In this document: one piece after another, positions 42,208-49,425 of the stretch
How the letters are laid out: the number at the start of each line of letters is the position of its first letter
Position numbering within the stretch: position 1 is the first letter of the stretch
The notes under the pieces: generated by a model
The model's database searches: none
Told to the model about the DNA's origin: nothing
What the model saw: only the letters and a program-made list of their open reading frames with translations
Made by a program: the position numbers and the translations under genes
DNA from: Deltaproteobacteria bacterium
Lineage (GTDB): Bacteria; Bdellovibrionota_B; Oligoflexia; Oligoflexales; Bog-1112
Assembly (NCBI GenBank): GCA_016186945.1
Contig: JACPKR010000006.1
Span: forward strand, 1-54,643
Direction: 5' to 3'
DNA length: 54,643 nt

Positions 42208-42936
42208 ATGAGCTTACAAAAATTCATCATTTATCTCTCTCTGTTAGCGTCCCTCGCTCCCACTTTCGCCCTTTCTGCACCGGATGAACCCGTGGATCCG
42301 CGTGGAACTAAACGGACGAATAGTCAACACGACGACGAAGAGGACGCGGACAAAGCCGACGATCCAGATTATGCGCCCTCTGAAGAATCAGACGACGAGG
42401 ATGACTTCTATGCAAAGAGGCATCGGCCAGGGTGGCAAAAAGGCAGGCGTGAGGCGGTTGCTGACCGCTTCCGATCACCAGGACAAGGTGGGTTAAAGGG
42501 ACGTGTTCGATGTGGGATTTGCGGGAGGCCTGTCCCAGAAACACCGGGTGCATTGCATGTTGATCATTATGCCGAAGACTGGGTCCGACGAGAAGAAAGG
42601 TTGGTGGAATCCCCCCCCTATCAGGCAGCCGCAGGAAGTCCCATCCGGCAAAGAACTATGCGTTCTGGTGCCTTTAACGCTAGCCCGCTACGCCCTGCTC
42701 ACGCTGCTTGCAACTGCGCAAGGAGTGGGCGAACACCGTCTGGCCGACAGCGCGAGCAGGTAGAACGAGCACGGATGGCCGCCCTAGGTGCGGGAGGGGC
42801 GCTTATGGGAGCAGCCGCCGCTCAAGCTCTTCAGGGTGCTTTAGGAGGAGGAGCAGCTGCTGCGGGGGGAATTCGCGGATCTCTCATGCAACGATTTCCC
42901 GGCGGAGGTTGTGGTGGCGGATGTAGTAGAGATTAA
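42208..42936 (+). CDS. Secreted HNH-endonuclease-like protein
   Basis: 242 residues. Signal peptide MSLQKFIIYLSLLASLAPTF with cleavage near ALSA. An acidic, probably disordered stretch follows (HDDEEDADKADDPD, EESDDEDD). An HNH/treble-clef nuclease pattern comes next: C102-G-I-C105, H117-V-D-H120, N157, then H165-A-A-C168-N-C and a basic ARSGR. A Gly/Ala-rich segment (LGAGGALMGAAAAQALQGAL) could insert in a membrane. It ends GGGCGGGCSRD. An exported DNase, either an effector against other cells or for nutrient scavenging, is a reasonable inference. It is preceded by a consensus sigma-54 promoter. Confidence 0.7.
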   Translation: MSLQKFIIYLSLLASLAPTFALSAPDEPVDPRGTKRTNSQHDDEEDADKADDPDYAPSEESDDEDDFYAKRHRPGWQKGRREAVADRFRSPGQGGLKGRVRCGICGRPVPETPGALHVDHYAEDWVRREERLVESPPYQAAAGSPIRQRTMRSGAFNASPLRPAHAACNCARSGRTPSGRQREQVERARMAALGAGGALMGAAAAQALQGALGGGAAAAGGIRGSLMQRFPGGGCGGGCSRD

Positions 42937-42939
42937 GTT

Positions 42940-44319
42940 TTACACCCAATTTTCCTGGAAGAGGGATGAAAGGGTAAACGCCACTTCCAGGCTTTGATGA
43001 TAGTTCAACCGGGGGTCACAGAAACTTGTGTAATTCTTCACGAGGTCTTTTTCCCCTAGGTTCACAAGACCCCCCAAACATTCTGTCACTGCTTCTCCGG
43101 TCATCTCAAAATGAACGCCTCCCAGGAAGCTTCCTTGGTCCTGATGAATGCGCACACTTTCCATCATTTCACTGAGAATATCGGAAAATTTCCTCGTCTT
43201 TATACCGTCCTTTGCCTTGAAACTGTTACCGTGCATGGGGTCACATGACCAAAGCACAATACGTTTCGCTTTCCGGATGCTTTGAATAAGAGGAGGCAGA
43301 CAGTCAGAAACGTTTTCAGTTCCTAAACGAGTAATAAGGGTGATACGGCCCGCTTCGTTTTCCGGATTCAGCATGCCGATCAGTGCTAGAATTTCCTCGG
43401 GATTCGCTGAGGGGCCTATTTTTATGCCTATGGGATTAGCAATGCCGCGAAAGTATTCGGCATGGGCGCCGTCAAGTTGTCTTGTGCGATCCCCGATCCA
43501 CAGCATGTGGGCACCAAGATTATAATATTGCCCTCTCTCGCTGACAAAATGGGTCAGAGCTTCTTCCAGATTCAGGTGTAGACCTTCGTGCGAGGTAAAT
43601 ACCGTCATACGTCGAGCATCTTGGGTCATGGCTCCCAAGGACGTCATGAAGCCCACCGCCCGTGCTATATTTTTCGTTAGTGCCTGGTACATCTTATAGT
43701 GTGGTGTCTCGCGGAAAATCCCCAATTCCCACTGTTCTGGATGGTGGAAATCGGCAAAACCACCTGTGGCAAGAGAACGGATGAAGTTCAGAGTCATCGC
43801 GGAGCTGTGGTAACACGTCAACAGACGAAAGGGATCTGGGGTCCTCCCAAAGAGAGTCGGATCAATCGAGTTAATGCTTTCTCCTCGAAAGACAGGAAGC
43901 TGCTGACCGTTCACCCACTCAAAATCAACGGAGCGCGGTTTGCTGTATTGACCTGCCATCCGTCCTATACAGACGACTGGTTTTTGCAGCCCGTAACAGA
44001 GCACGGTTGCCATCTGAAGGAGGATTTTTAGTTTGGCAGAAATAACTTCCGCCTTGCAATCTCGGAAACTTTCCGCACAATCTCCGCCCTGCAGTACAAA
44101 TCTTTTTCCATAGGTGGCATCGGCCAGTTGTTTTTTGAGCGCTTCCACCTCACCCACAAAAACAAGCGGCGGGTACTGCCGGATCGTTGATAAAACTTTC
44201 TGCAGTGCAAGCCCGTCGTGATAGTGTGGCACTTGCGTGACGGGAAAATCATGCCAGGAAAAAGGTGACCATCGTAATGAATGCAATCTATCTGTGCCTC
44301 GTAAAAGTTGACTTACCAT
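42940..44319 (-). CDS. 3-deoxy-7-phosphoheptulonate (DAHP) synthase, class II
   Basis: 459 residues, the plant/mycobacterial class II type. Clear blocks: LRWSPFSWHDFPVTQVPHY, PPLVFVGEVEALKKQLADA, FVLQGGDCAESFRDC, CIGRMAGQYSKPRS, LWIGDRTRQLDGAHAEYFRG, NPIGIKIGPSANPEE, LWSCDPMHGNS, GGVHFEMTGEAVTECLGG and CDPRLNYHQSLEVAF. It is the first step of the shikimate pathway. The start ATG 44319 has only a weak ribosome binding site; TTG at 44286, behind GAGG, is an alternative. A longer frame upstream is element A. Convergent with the HNH-like gene, four bases apart. Confidence 0.95.
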   Translation of the reverse strand: MVSQLLRGTDRLHSLRWSPFSWHDFPVTQVPHYHDGLALQKVLSTIRQYPPLVFVGEVEALKKQLADATYGKRFVLQGGDCAESFRDCKAEVISAKLKILLQMATVLCYGLQKPVVCIGRMAGQYSKPRSVDFEWVNGQQLPVFRGESINSIDPTLFGRTPDPFRLLTCYHSSAMTLNFIRSLATGGFADFHHPEQWELGIFRETPHYKMYQALTKNIARAVGFMTSLGAMTQDARRMTVFTSHEGLHLNLEEALTHFVSERGQYYNLGAHMLWIGDRTRQLDGAHAEYFRGIANPIGIKIGPSANPEEILALIGMLNPENEAGRITLITRLGTENVSDCLPPLIQSIRKAKRIVLWSCDPMHGNSFKAKDGIKTRKFSDILSEMMESVRIHQDQGSFLGGVHFEMTGEAVTECLGGLVNLGEKDLVKNYTSFCDPRLNYHQSLEVAFTLSSLFQENWV

Positions 44320-44349
44320 GTCTACGGAAATTAAAGTAAAAACCCGCAC

Positions 44350-44517
44350 GTGGCAAGGAGGTGGTTTGGAGGACAGTAAAGCGTAAGCCAACCGGGGCAA
44401 ATAGGGAGAGGGGGGTTTGGGGGGGCGAGTGAAGCGTCGCCTCCCCCGGGATTTCTTGGAGGAACCAGCTGCGCAGTTTCCTCCAAACCACCTCCTTGCC
44501 CCGGTTGGCTTACGCTT
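44350..44517. repeat. Dispersed element A, full copy with changed arms
   Basis: The arms here read AAGCGTAAGCCAACCGGGGC and its perfect complement ending GGCTTACGCTT. In other copies the same arm is GCGTAAGCCACTTGGGGC. The changes occur in both arms and keep pairing. A short extra piece (GGCAAGGAGGTGGTTTGGAG) lies at 44352-44371. Confidence 0.9.
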
Positions 44518-44558
44518 CCTTGGGGGAGAGGATAAAACGCGGAGGTTACTTGGGGGAA

Positions 44559-44981
44559 ATGTTTCTCATTTGTCATATCATCGGTGCTCTGGCGGGTGAA
44601 TTATTTGCGGTTTTGGCCGCGGTACTCTCCTTCCTCTATTTAGTCCAAGTCAGGCTTTTAAAAGAAAGGCGGCTGGACAGACTGATGTTCAATTTGCCTG
44701 CCTTGGATGTGCTGGAACGTCTCTTGTTTATTTCTCTAGGCACAGGCTTTTTTTTCCTGAGTTTAGCACTTTTGAGTGGGTCGATCATTTTCTGGCAGGA
44801 AGGGATGCAAAACAGCGCACTTGTGGGAAAATTGATATGGGCCTTGGTGGTTTGGAGCTGGTACCTAATTGCCCTTTTGTCGCGTTTTTCATGGAAAGTT
44901 TCGCGGAAAACCACAGCACGGATGAGTCTTTGGGGTTTTTGCCTCCTAGGTGGGGCGTACTTTGGCTTCATCTTCAGATGA
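44559..44981 (+). CDS. Small membrane protein, HemX/CcsA-like
   Basis: 140 residues with about four helices: HIIGALAGELFAVLAAVLSFLYLVQ, LLFISLGTGFFFLSLALLSGSII, LIWALVVWSWYLIALLSRF, SLWGFCLLGGAYFGFIF. The WALVVWSWYLIALLSR block is like CcsA/HemX cytochrome assembly proteins, which are about 265 residues, so this is a short relative. It lies 12 bases before hemA, matching the hemX-hemA association known from other bacteria, where HemX influences GluTR level. The function here is inferred from position. Confidence 0.7.
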   Translation: MFLICHIIGALAGELFAVLAAVLSFLYLVQVRLLKERRLDRLMFNLPALDVLERLLFISLGTGFFFLSLALLSGSIIFWQEGMQNSALVGKLIWALVVWSWYLIALLSRFSWKVSRKTTARMSLWGFCLLGGAYFGFIFR

Positions 44982-44993
44982 GAAAGGAAAATC

Positions 44994-46466
44994 GTGAAGG
45001 CAAAAGGAGTCTTTTCTCCAGAGGACAATTTCGAGGATCACCGCCTTTTTTGCTACGGCACGAATCACCGGGTTGCAAAGTTGTCCTTTCGTGAAACATT
45101 CTACCTAGGGCATGAAGAGCTGCTGTCGGTACTTCCGAAAGTTTCAGGCAGCCACCAGGTTTCCGAACTAGCCGTCCTGTCAACATGCAATCGTTTCGAA
45201 ATGTATGGCGTCCTGTCAGATCATGTCCCCTCACAACGAGAACGCCTCGACCATGTTTGTACAGACCTGCTGAGACACGCAAATAAGACGACGATACCCA
45301 AGCTTTCCGAACTGACTCCTCAAATCTATTGCCTGACGGGGGATGACGCTGTCTCTCACGGGTTTGCGGTAGCCTCCAGTCTTGATTCACTGGTTGTCGG
45401 GGAAACGCAAATCACTGGGCAATTCAAGGATGCCTTTCAAATCGCTCGACAAGCAAATACACTCGGCCCTCGCCTACACTTTCTGTCCCAACAAGCCCTT
45501 CGCGTAGCCAAAAGAATACGAAACCAGACGGGTATAAGTCAGAAGGTTGTATCCATAGGACACGCCGCTCTGGATCTCGCTAAAAGAGTGTTCGGCAATC
45601 TAAGCGAACAGCAAGTCCTCATCATCGGGGCAGGTGAAATCGCAAAAACGACCGCAAAGTACGCCAAGAAACAGGTGAAAGATATCCATATACTCAACCG
45701 CACCCTCGCCCATGCTCAAGCCCTCGTGGAAGAATTAGGACTTGGATACGCGGGTTCCCTTGATGCTTTGGCAGAGAAACTAACAAGTGCGGATATCGTC
45801 GTGACGGGCATTACGACTGCGAAGCCGATTATCACGGCCGAGTTGATGAAAGATGTGATGATGAGGCGGCGGAATCGCCCGCTCTTTATAGTAGACATCG
45901 GCCTTCCGCGTAATGTTGAACCAGAATGTGAAGCGTTTGAGCAAGTCTACCTTTTCGAGATTGATGACCTTCGGCAAATCGTTGATGAAAACTTGGAAGA
46001 GCGCAAATCTTCCTTTCAAGACGCAAAACAAATTATCTTGGACTCACTCGACCTTTTTCGAGCTAAACGTCGCTACGAAAACTTTTCGTCAACCTTTTCT
46101 GAATTTCGACAGTACGTTTATGGGATTGTTGAGAGAGAAACAACAAAGTCTACGCGAGATTTTACGGAAGAACAAAAGATCAGCCTGGAAATGATGGCAC
46201 GTTCTGTGGCTGAAAAAATGACAGCTGACTTTGTTTGTGCGCTTAAAAAATCTGAGAAAGACGAGGCTAAAAGAGAGGTCGTGAATTTCATGCAGAATAT
46301 GATGACGAAATCTTTGCTTGGGGCAAAAAGGGAGAGGGGGGTTTGGGGGGGCGAGGGAAAAGCCTGCCCAGAGCGTAGCCGAAGGGTCGCTCCCCCAGGG
46401 GAATTCATGGAGGAACCAGCTGCGCAGTTTCCTCCAAACCACCTCCTTGCCCCAAGTGGCTTATGA
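44994..46466 (+). CDS. hemA: Glutamyl-tRNA reductase with repeat-encoded C-terminus
   Basis: 490 residues; GluTR is usually about 420-430. Catalytic Cys in SELAVLSTCNRFEMYGV, FAVASSLDSLVVGETQITGQFKDAF, NADPH loop VLIIGAGEIAKTTAKYA, and DIGLPRNVEPE. It reduces Glu-tRNA to glutamate-1-semialdehyde. From about residue 442 on the protein is encoded by an element A copy (KRERGVWGGEGKA, EFMEEPAAQFPPNHLLAPSGL). The stop overlaps the hemC start as ATGA, and both lie at the right end of the element. The start is GTG behind AAGGAAAA. Order hemX-like, hemA, hemC. Confidence 0.95.
   Translation: MKAKGVFSPEDNFEDHRLFCYGTNHRVAKLSFRETFYLGHEELLSVLPKVSGSHQVSELAVLSTCNRFEMYGVLSDHVPSQRERLDHVCTDLLRHANKTTIPKLSELTPQIYCLTGDDAVSHGFAVASSLDSLVVGETQITGQFKDAFQIARQANTLGPRLHFLSQQALRVAKRIRNQTGISQKVVSIGHAALDLAKRVFGNLSEQQVLIIGAGEIAKTTAKYAKKQVKDIHILNRTLAHAQALVEELGLGYAGSLDALAEKLTSADIVVTGITTAKPIITAELMKDVMMRRRNRPLFIVDIGLPRNVEPECEAFEQVYLFEIDDLRQIVDENLEERKSSFQDAKQIILDSLDLFRAKRRYENFSSTFSEFRQYVYGIVERETTKSTRDFTEEQKISLEMMARSVAEKMTADFVCALKKSEKDEAKREVVNFMQNMMTKSLLGAKRERGVWGGEGKACPERSRRVAPPGEFMEEPAAQFPPNHLLAPSGL
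46316..46466. repeat. Dispersed element A inside hemA, with nested insert
   Basis: The G-rich core GGGAGAGGGGGGTTTGGGGG, a 24-base nested piece containing CAGAGCGTAGCCGAAGGG that is missing from most other copies, the AACCAGCTGCGCAGTTTCCT palindrome and the arm CTTGCCCCAAGTGGCTTATG. It is read in frame as the last ~48 codons of hemA, and its last bases form the hemC ATG. Confidence 0.92.
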
Positions 46467-47383
46467 TTAATGTAGCTACACGGGGAAGTAAACTTGCACT
46501 GTGGCAAGCCGAGTTTGTCCGGGAAAAATTGAAGTCGATCGGTGTATCGGCGCAGTTGAAGGTTGTAAAAACGACAGGAGACATCATCCAGGATAAACCC
46601 TTGCATGAATGGGGGGGCAAGGGCGTTTTTGTGAAGGAAATCGAGAAAGCCCTGCTCGATAGAGAGGCTGATATTGCTGTACATAGTTTGAAGGACCTTC
46701 CGGCAAACATAGAAAGCCCCTTTGTCCTACCCTGCATTTTCGCAAGACACCCTGCTCATGACGTCATCGTCTTGTCGAAACAGCTTGCGAAAAGGTTCGC
46801 GGGAAAGGAAATTCTGTCGCAGGACGACTTCCGAGATTCGACACCATTAAAAATGGGAACAGGCAGTTTGCGCCGCTCTTGGCTCCTGCGCTCTGTAAAT
46901 CCCCAGCTCGCGATTCTTCCCATGCGGGGAAATATCGACACTCGCCTCAAACGCTTGCAAGACGGTGATTTCGACGCCATCATACTAGCAGGTGCTTCCT
47001 TATACCGTTTGCCCTTGGCTCAGGACTTGGCCGCGTTCACCCTCGACCCCGTATGGTTCGTCCCCTGTGCAGCGCAAGGAGCACTGGCGGTGGAAACACT
47101 GAAAGATCATCCCTTGGTAGGAAAACTTCGACACCTTACGGATGCTACAACGGAAAGACTTGTCGCTATAGAAAGGAAAGTTCTAAGTCTTCTTGGTGCC
47201 GACTGCAATTTACCTGTAGGCGTGCACGCACGCGAAGAAGGAAATACGGTTCGCTGCCGAGCAGTCTTATTTGACGAAACCGGGAAAGAGTCACGATCCC
47301 AGGCTGTTTTTGCAAAGTCGATACCTGCCGACGATTGCGCCCAACAAATCTTCGAAGCACTCTATAGTGTTCAATATAATTAA
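46463..47383 (+). CDS. hemC: Hydroxymethylbilane synthase (porphobilinogen deaminase)
   Basis: 306 residues. Cofactor-binding Cys248 in LLGADCNLPVGVHA, and TRGSKLALWQAEFV, KVVKTTGDIIQD, AVHSLKDLPANI, GTGSLRRSWLLR, RGNIDTRLKRL. It polymerises porphobilinogen on a dipyrromethane cofactor. The start overlaps the hemA stop (ATGA). The final residues LYSVQYN and the stop codon are made by the end of an element B copy. Confidence 0.97.
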   Translation: MINVATRGSKLALWQAEFVREKLKSIGVSAQLKVVKTTGDIIQDKPLHEWGGKGVFVKEIEKALLDREADIAVHSLKDLPANIESPFVLPCIFARHPAHDVIVLSKQLAKRFAGKEILSQDDFRDSTPLKMGTGSLRRSWLLRSVNPQLAILPMRGNIDTRLKRLQDGDFDAIILAGASLYRLPLAQDLAAFTLDPVWFVPCAAQGALAVETLKDHPLVGKLRHLTDATTERLVAIERKVLSLLGADCNLPVGVHAREEGNTVRCRAVLFDETGKESRSQAVFAKSIPADDCAQQIFEALYSVQYN

Positions 47384-47530
47384 TTTGGGGACAAACTTTT
47401 TGAAAAAAGTTATTTCCCCAACCCCCTTTTCAAAAACTTTAGTATTTAAAGTTTTTTGGGGGGAGGTGTGGAGGGGAGCTTTTTTTCAAAAAAGGTCCTC
47501 TCCACAAATTCTTTTTCCCAAATACTCTAG
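47362..47530. repeat. Dispersed element B between convergent hemC and msrBA
   Basis: CTATAGTGTTCAATATAATT through the ACTTTAGTATTTAAAGTTTT hairpin to TCCCAAATACTCTAG. The hemC stop (47381) lies in its left end and the msrBA stop (47527) in its right end. With its hairpins and A/T runs it looks suited to terminate both transcripts. The CCGCGG hairpin is absent. Confidence 0.9.
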
Positions 47531-48579
47531 CGTTCTTTACTGCCCCAGAACTCTTCCAGACGTTTGTCCCGTCCGCAGTTGAAACGATAGACCCGATATA
47601 GGATAGGGTGTTTTTTATAGTACTCCTGATGGTACTCCTCTGCCTTGTAGAATTCCCCAGCTTCCGAAATGGGCGTAGCGATCTTCAGGTTTTTAGCTTC
47701 CTCTATGGCCTTTCGGGAAGCTTCCGCCAGTTTTTTCTGTTCGGCATTGTGATAGAAAATCTCCGAGCGATACTGATTCCCTACATCGCAGAACTGTCTA
47801 TCTTTCGCAACCGGATCCACGTTATGCCAAAAAACATCGAGGAGTTTTTCATAGGTAATCTTGGAAGGATCAAACATCACTTCCAAAGCTTCCGCATGGC
47901 CTGTTCCGCCGGCCGAGACCTCCTTGTAAGTTGGGGCCTGCTTTTGTCCCCCCGTATAACCTACGCTTGTTGAAATAACTCCATCCACTTCGTCGAAAGG
48001 TTTCTCCATGCACCAGAAACAACCACCTGCAAAGGTCGCTTTAGTTTGCTCTGTCATCCCTTGACCCCCCTTTTCCGCAAATAAGGGAAGATAGCGCTCG
48101 TATCCTTCCTCCTTTAATTTCTCCACGGGAATAAAGCGAAGCGCTGCTGAGTTAATACAGTAACGTAAGCCCGTTGGTGCTGGTCCGTCGTCAAATACAT
48201 GGCCCAAGTGTGAGTCGGCGAGTTTTGATCGCAGCTCGATTCGTTTTGTGAAAAAATGATAGTCATCGCGGCTAACAAGGTGCTCGGGTTCTAGCGGCTG
48301 GAAAAAAGACGGCCAGCCGGTTTTGGAATCGTACTTGTGGGTGGAACTAAAAAGCGGCTCTCCCGAAACAAGATCCACATAAATGCCAGGCTTTTTGTTG
48401 TCCCAATATTCATTGTCGAAGGCTCTTTCGGTGGCCTCTTCCTGCGTTACCTTGTATTGAAGGGGGCTAAGGGTCTTTTTCAATTCGTGCTGATTTGGCT
48501 TTCTGAACTTCATATCCTGCGCACCTAGGAAAAAAGATGACGAAAATGTTACTGCAAGTAGGATAAATCTTGAATTCAT
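47527..48579 (-). CDS. msrBA: Secreted MsrB-MsrA methionine sulfoxide reductase fusion
   Basis: 350 residues. A hydrophobic N-terminus ([18 protein letters not shown]) suggests export. An MsrB domain (about 35-155) has catalytic Cys141 in [12 protein letters not shown] and the motif GWPSFF, but lacks the zinc-binding CxxC pairs ([10 protein letters not shown] where CGxxLF is usual). An MsrA domain (about 180-340) has catalytic Cys187 in [12 protein letters not shown] and [13 protein letters not shown]. Together they reduce both sulfoxide forms of methionine in periplasmic proteins. The order MsrB then MsrA is one of the known fusion arrangements. Confidence 0.95.
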   Translation of the reverse strand: MNSRFILLAVTFSSSFFLGAQDMKFRKPNQHELKKTLSPLQYKVTQEEATERAFDNEYWDNKKPGIYVDLVSGEPLFSSTHKYDSKTGWPSFFQPLEPEHLVSRDDYHFFTKRIELRSKLADSHLGHVFDDGPAPTGLRYCINSAALRFIPVEKLKEEGYERYLPLFAEKGGQGMTEQTKATFAGGCFWCMEKPFDEVDGVISTSVGYTGGQKQAPTYKEVSAGGTGHAEALEVMFDPSKITYEKLLDVFWHNVDPVAKDRQFCDVGNQYRSEIFYHNAEQKKLAEASRKAIEEAKNLKIATPISEAGEFYKAEEYHQEYYKKHPILYRVYRFNCGRDKRLEEFWGSKER

Positions 48580-48642
48580 ATTGTTACTGAGTCCTTTGTT
48601 AGTCTACTTATTTTTCATCGTCCGATACGCTTGGAAAGATAA

Positions 48643-49425
48643 ATGATTCTTGAGAACTTAAAAAAAACAATCATATGGACACGTTCCCGTGAAGATTGGG
48701 AGGAGGACATCCAGTTTTTTGCAGGGCTTCCCGTGATTCATCTTCCCTGCATCAGCATCGAGTTGCTCGAGATTTCCAATTTACCGGAAATCGGGGGCAC
48801 TTGCGTCGTTGTTTTTACGAGCAGAAAGGCTGTTCAGTATTCCTTTCGGATTCCTCAAATGACAGTGATTCTGTCCAACTCGAAAACGCGAGTTTATTGC
48901 ACGGGAGAAAAGACTGCTGCGGAAGTCTCTCGACAGATGGAAATCTTGGGGGAGCGACCCTTCGGCTACGCTCTGGGCAAGCTTTTCCCTCGCCCCTCTC
49001 CCTTTAAGGATTTCCGTTGTAGCACGCAGGACACCATCCTTCTGCCCGGTCCCGTAGAGCGAGCCATCCCTCTAGCTGAGGAACTTAATAAGCAAGGTCT
49101 GAAAGTTTTCCCTCTCGACCTTTACAGAACCAAGTCTCGTCTTACCCTCTCCGACGGGACACTACCGACACCGGAGCAGAAAGCGTTTCTGATGGACTCT
49201 TTAAAAGGAGTTGTTTGTTTTCTCAGTCCATCTGCTGTCCTCGGTTTTCGAATTGCTCTGCGCCCGGGGATGAATCGCTTAGGAAGAAATCTTCACGCGG
49301 TGGTCATCGGAGAAACTACGAAAAAAGCCTGCGAGGGGACTTTTGAAACTATACATGTCGCGAAGAAACATTCAGTTGTCGAGGTCGTCACCATCGCCAG
49401 ACGCTTAGTGGAAGCTAAGGCTTAG
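48643..49425 (+). CDS. hemD: Uroporphyrinogen-III synthase with repeat-derived insert
   Basis: 260 residues. HemD is poorly conserved, but the pattern fits: IIWTRSREDW at the start, VVVFTSRKAVQYSF, VYCTGEKTAAEV, ILLPGPVERAIPLAEEL, KVFPLDLYRTK, VVCFLSPSAVLGFRIAL and VVIGETTKKACEGTF. It closes and flips hydroxymethylbilane to uroporphyrinogen III. Residues about 102-121 (ILGERPFGYALGKLFPRPSP) are encoded by a piece of element A in reverse orientation, in frame, at a point where family members have a variable loop. Its last 21 bases overlap the convergent lipoprotein gene. Confidence 0.88.
   Translation: MILENLKKTIIWTRSREDWEEDIQFFAGLPVIHLPCISIELLEISNLPEIGGTCVVVFTSRKAVQYSFRIPQMTVILSNSKTRVYCTGEKTAAEVSRQMEILGERPFGYALGKLFPRPSPFKDFRCSTQDTILLPGPVERAIPLAEELNKQGLKVFPLDLYRTKSRLTLSDGTLPTPEQKAFLMDSLKGVVCFLSPSAVLGFRIALRPGMNRLGRNLHAVVIGETTKKACEGTFETIHVAKKHSVVEVVTIARRLVEAKA
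48947..49004. repeat. Element A fragment embedded in hemD
   Basis: TGGGGGAGCGACCCTTCGGC then TACGCTCTGGGCAAGCTTTT and CCCTCGCCCCTCTCCC is the reverse complement of 46348-46397 in hemA, with one mismatch and a short deletion in the C-rich part. It shares the nested AGAGCGTAGCCGAAGGG piece with the hemA copy. Confidence 0.88.

Noticed and set aside
42308-42553. Minus-strand ORF opposite the HNH-like gene
   Set aside because: The plus frame has a signal peptide, HNH residues and a promoter; the minus frame has none.
44320-44400. N-terminal extension of DAHP synthase
   Set aside because: It is encoded by element A; family homology begins after the ATG 44319.
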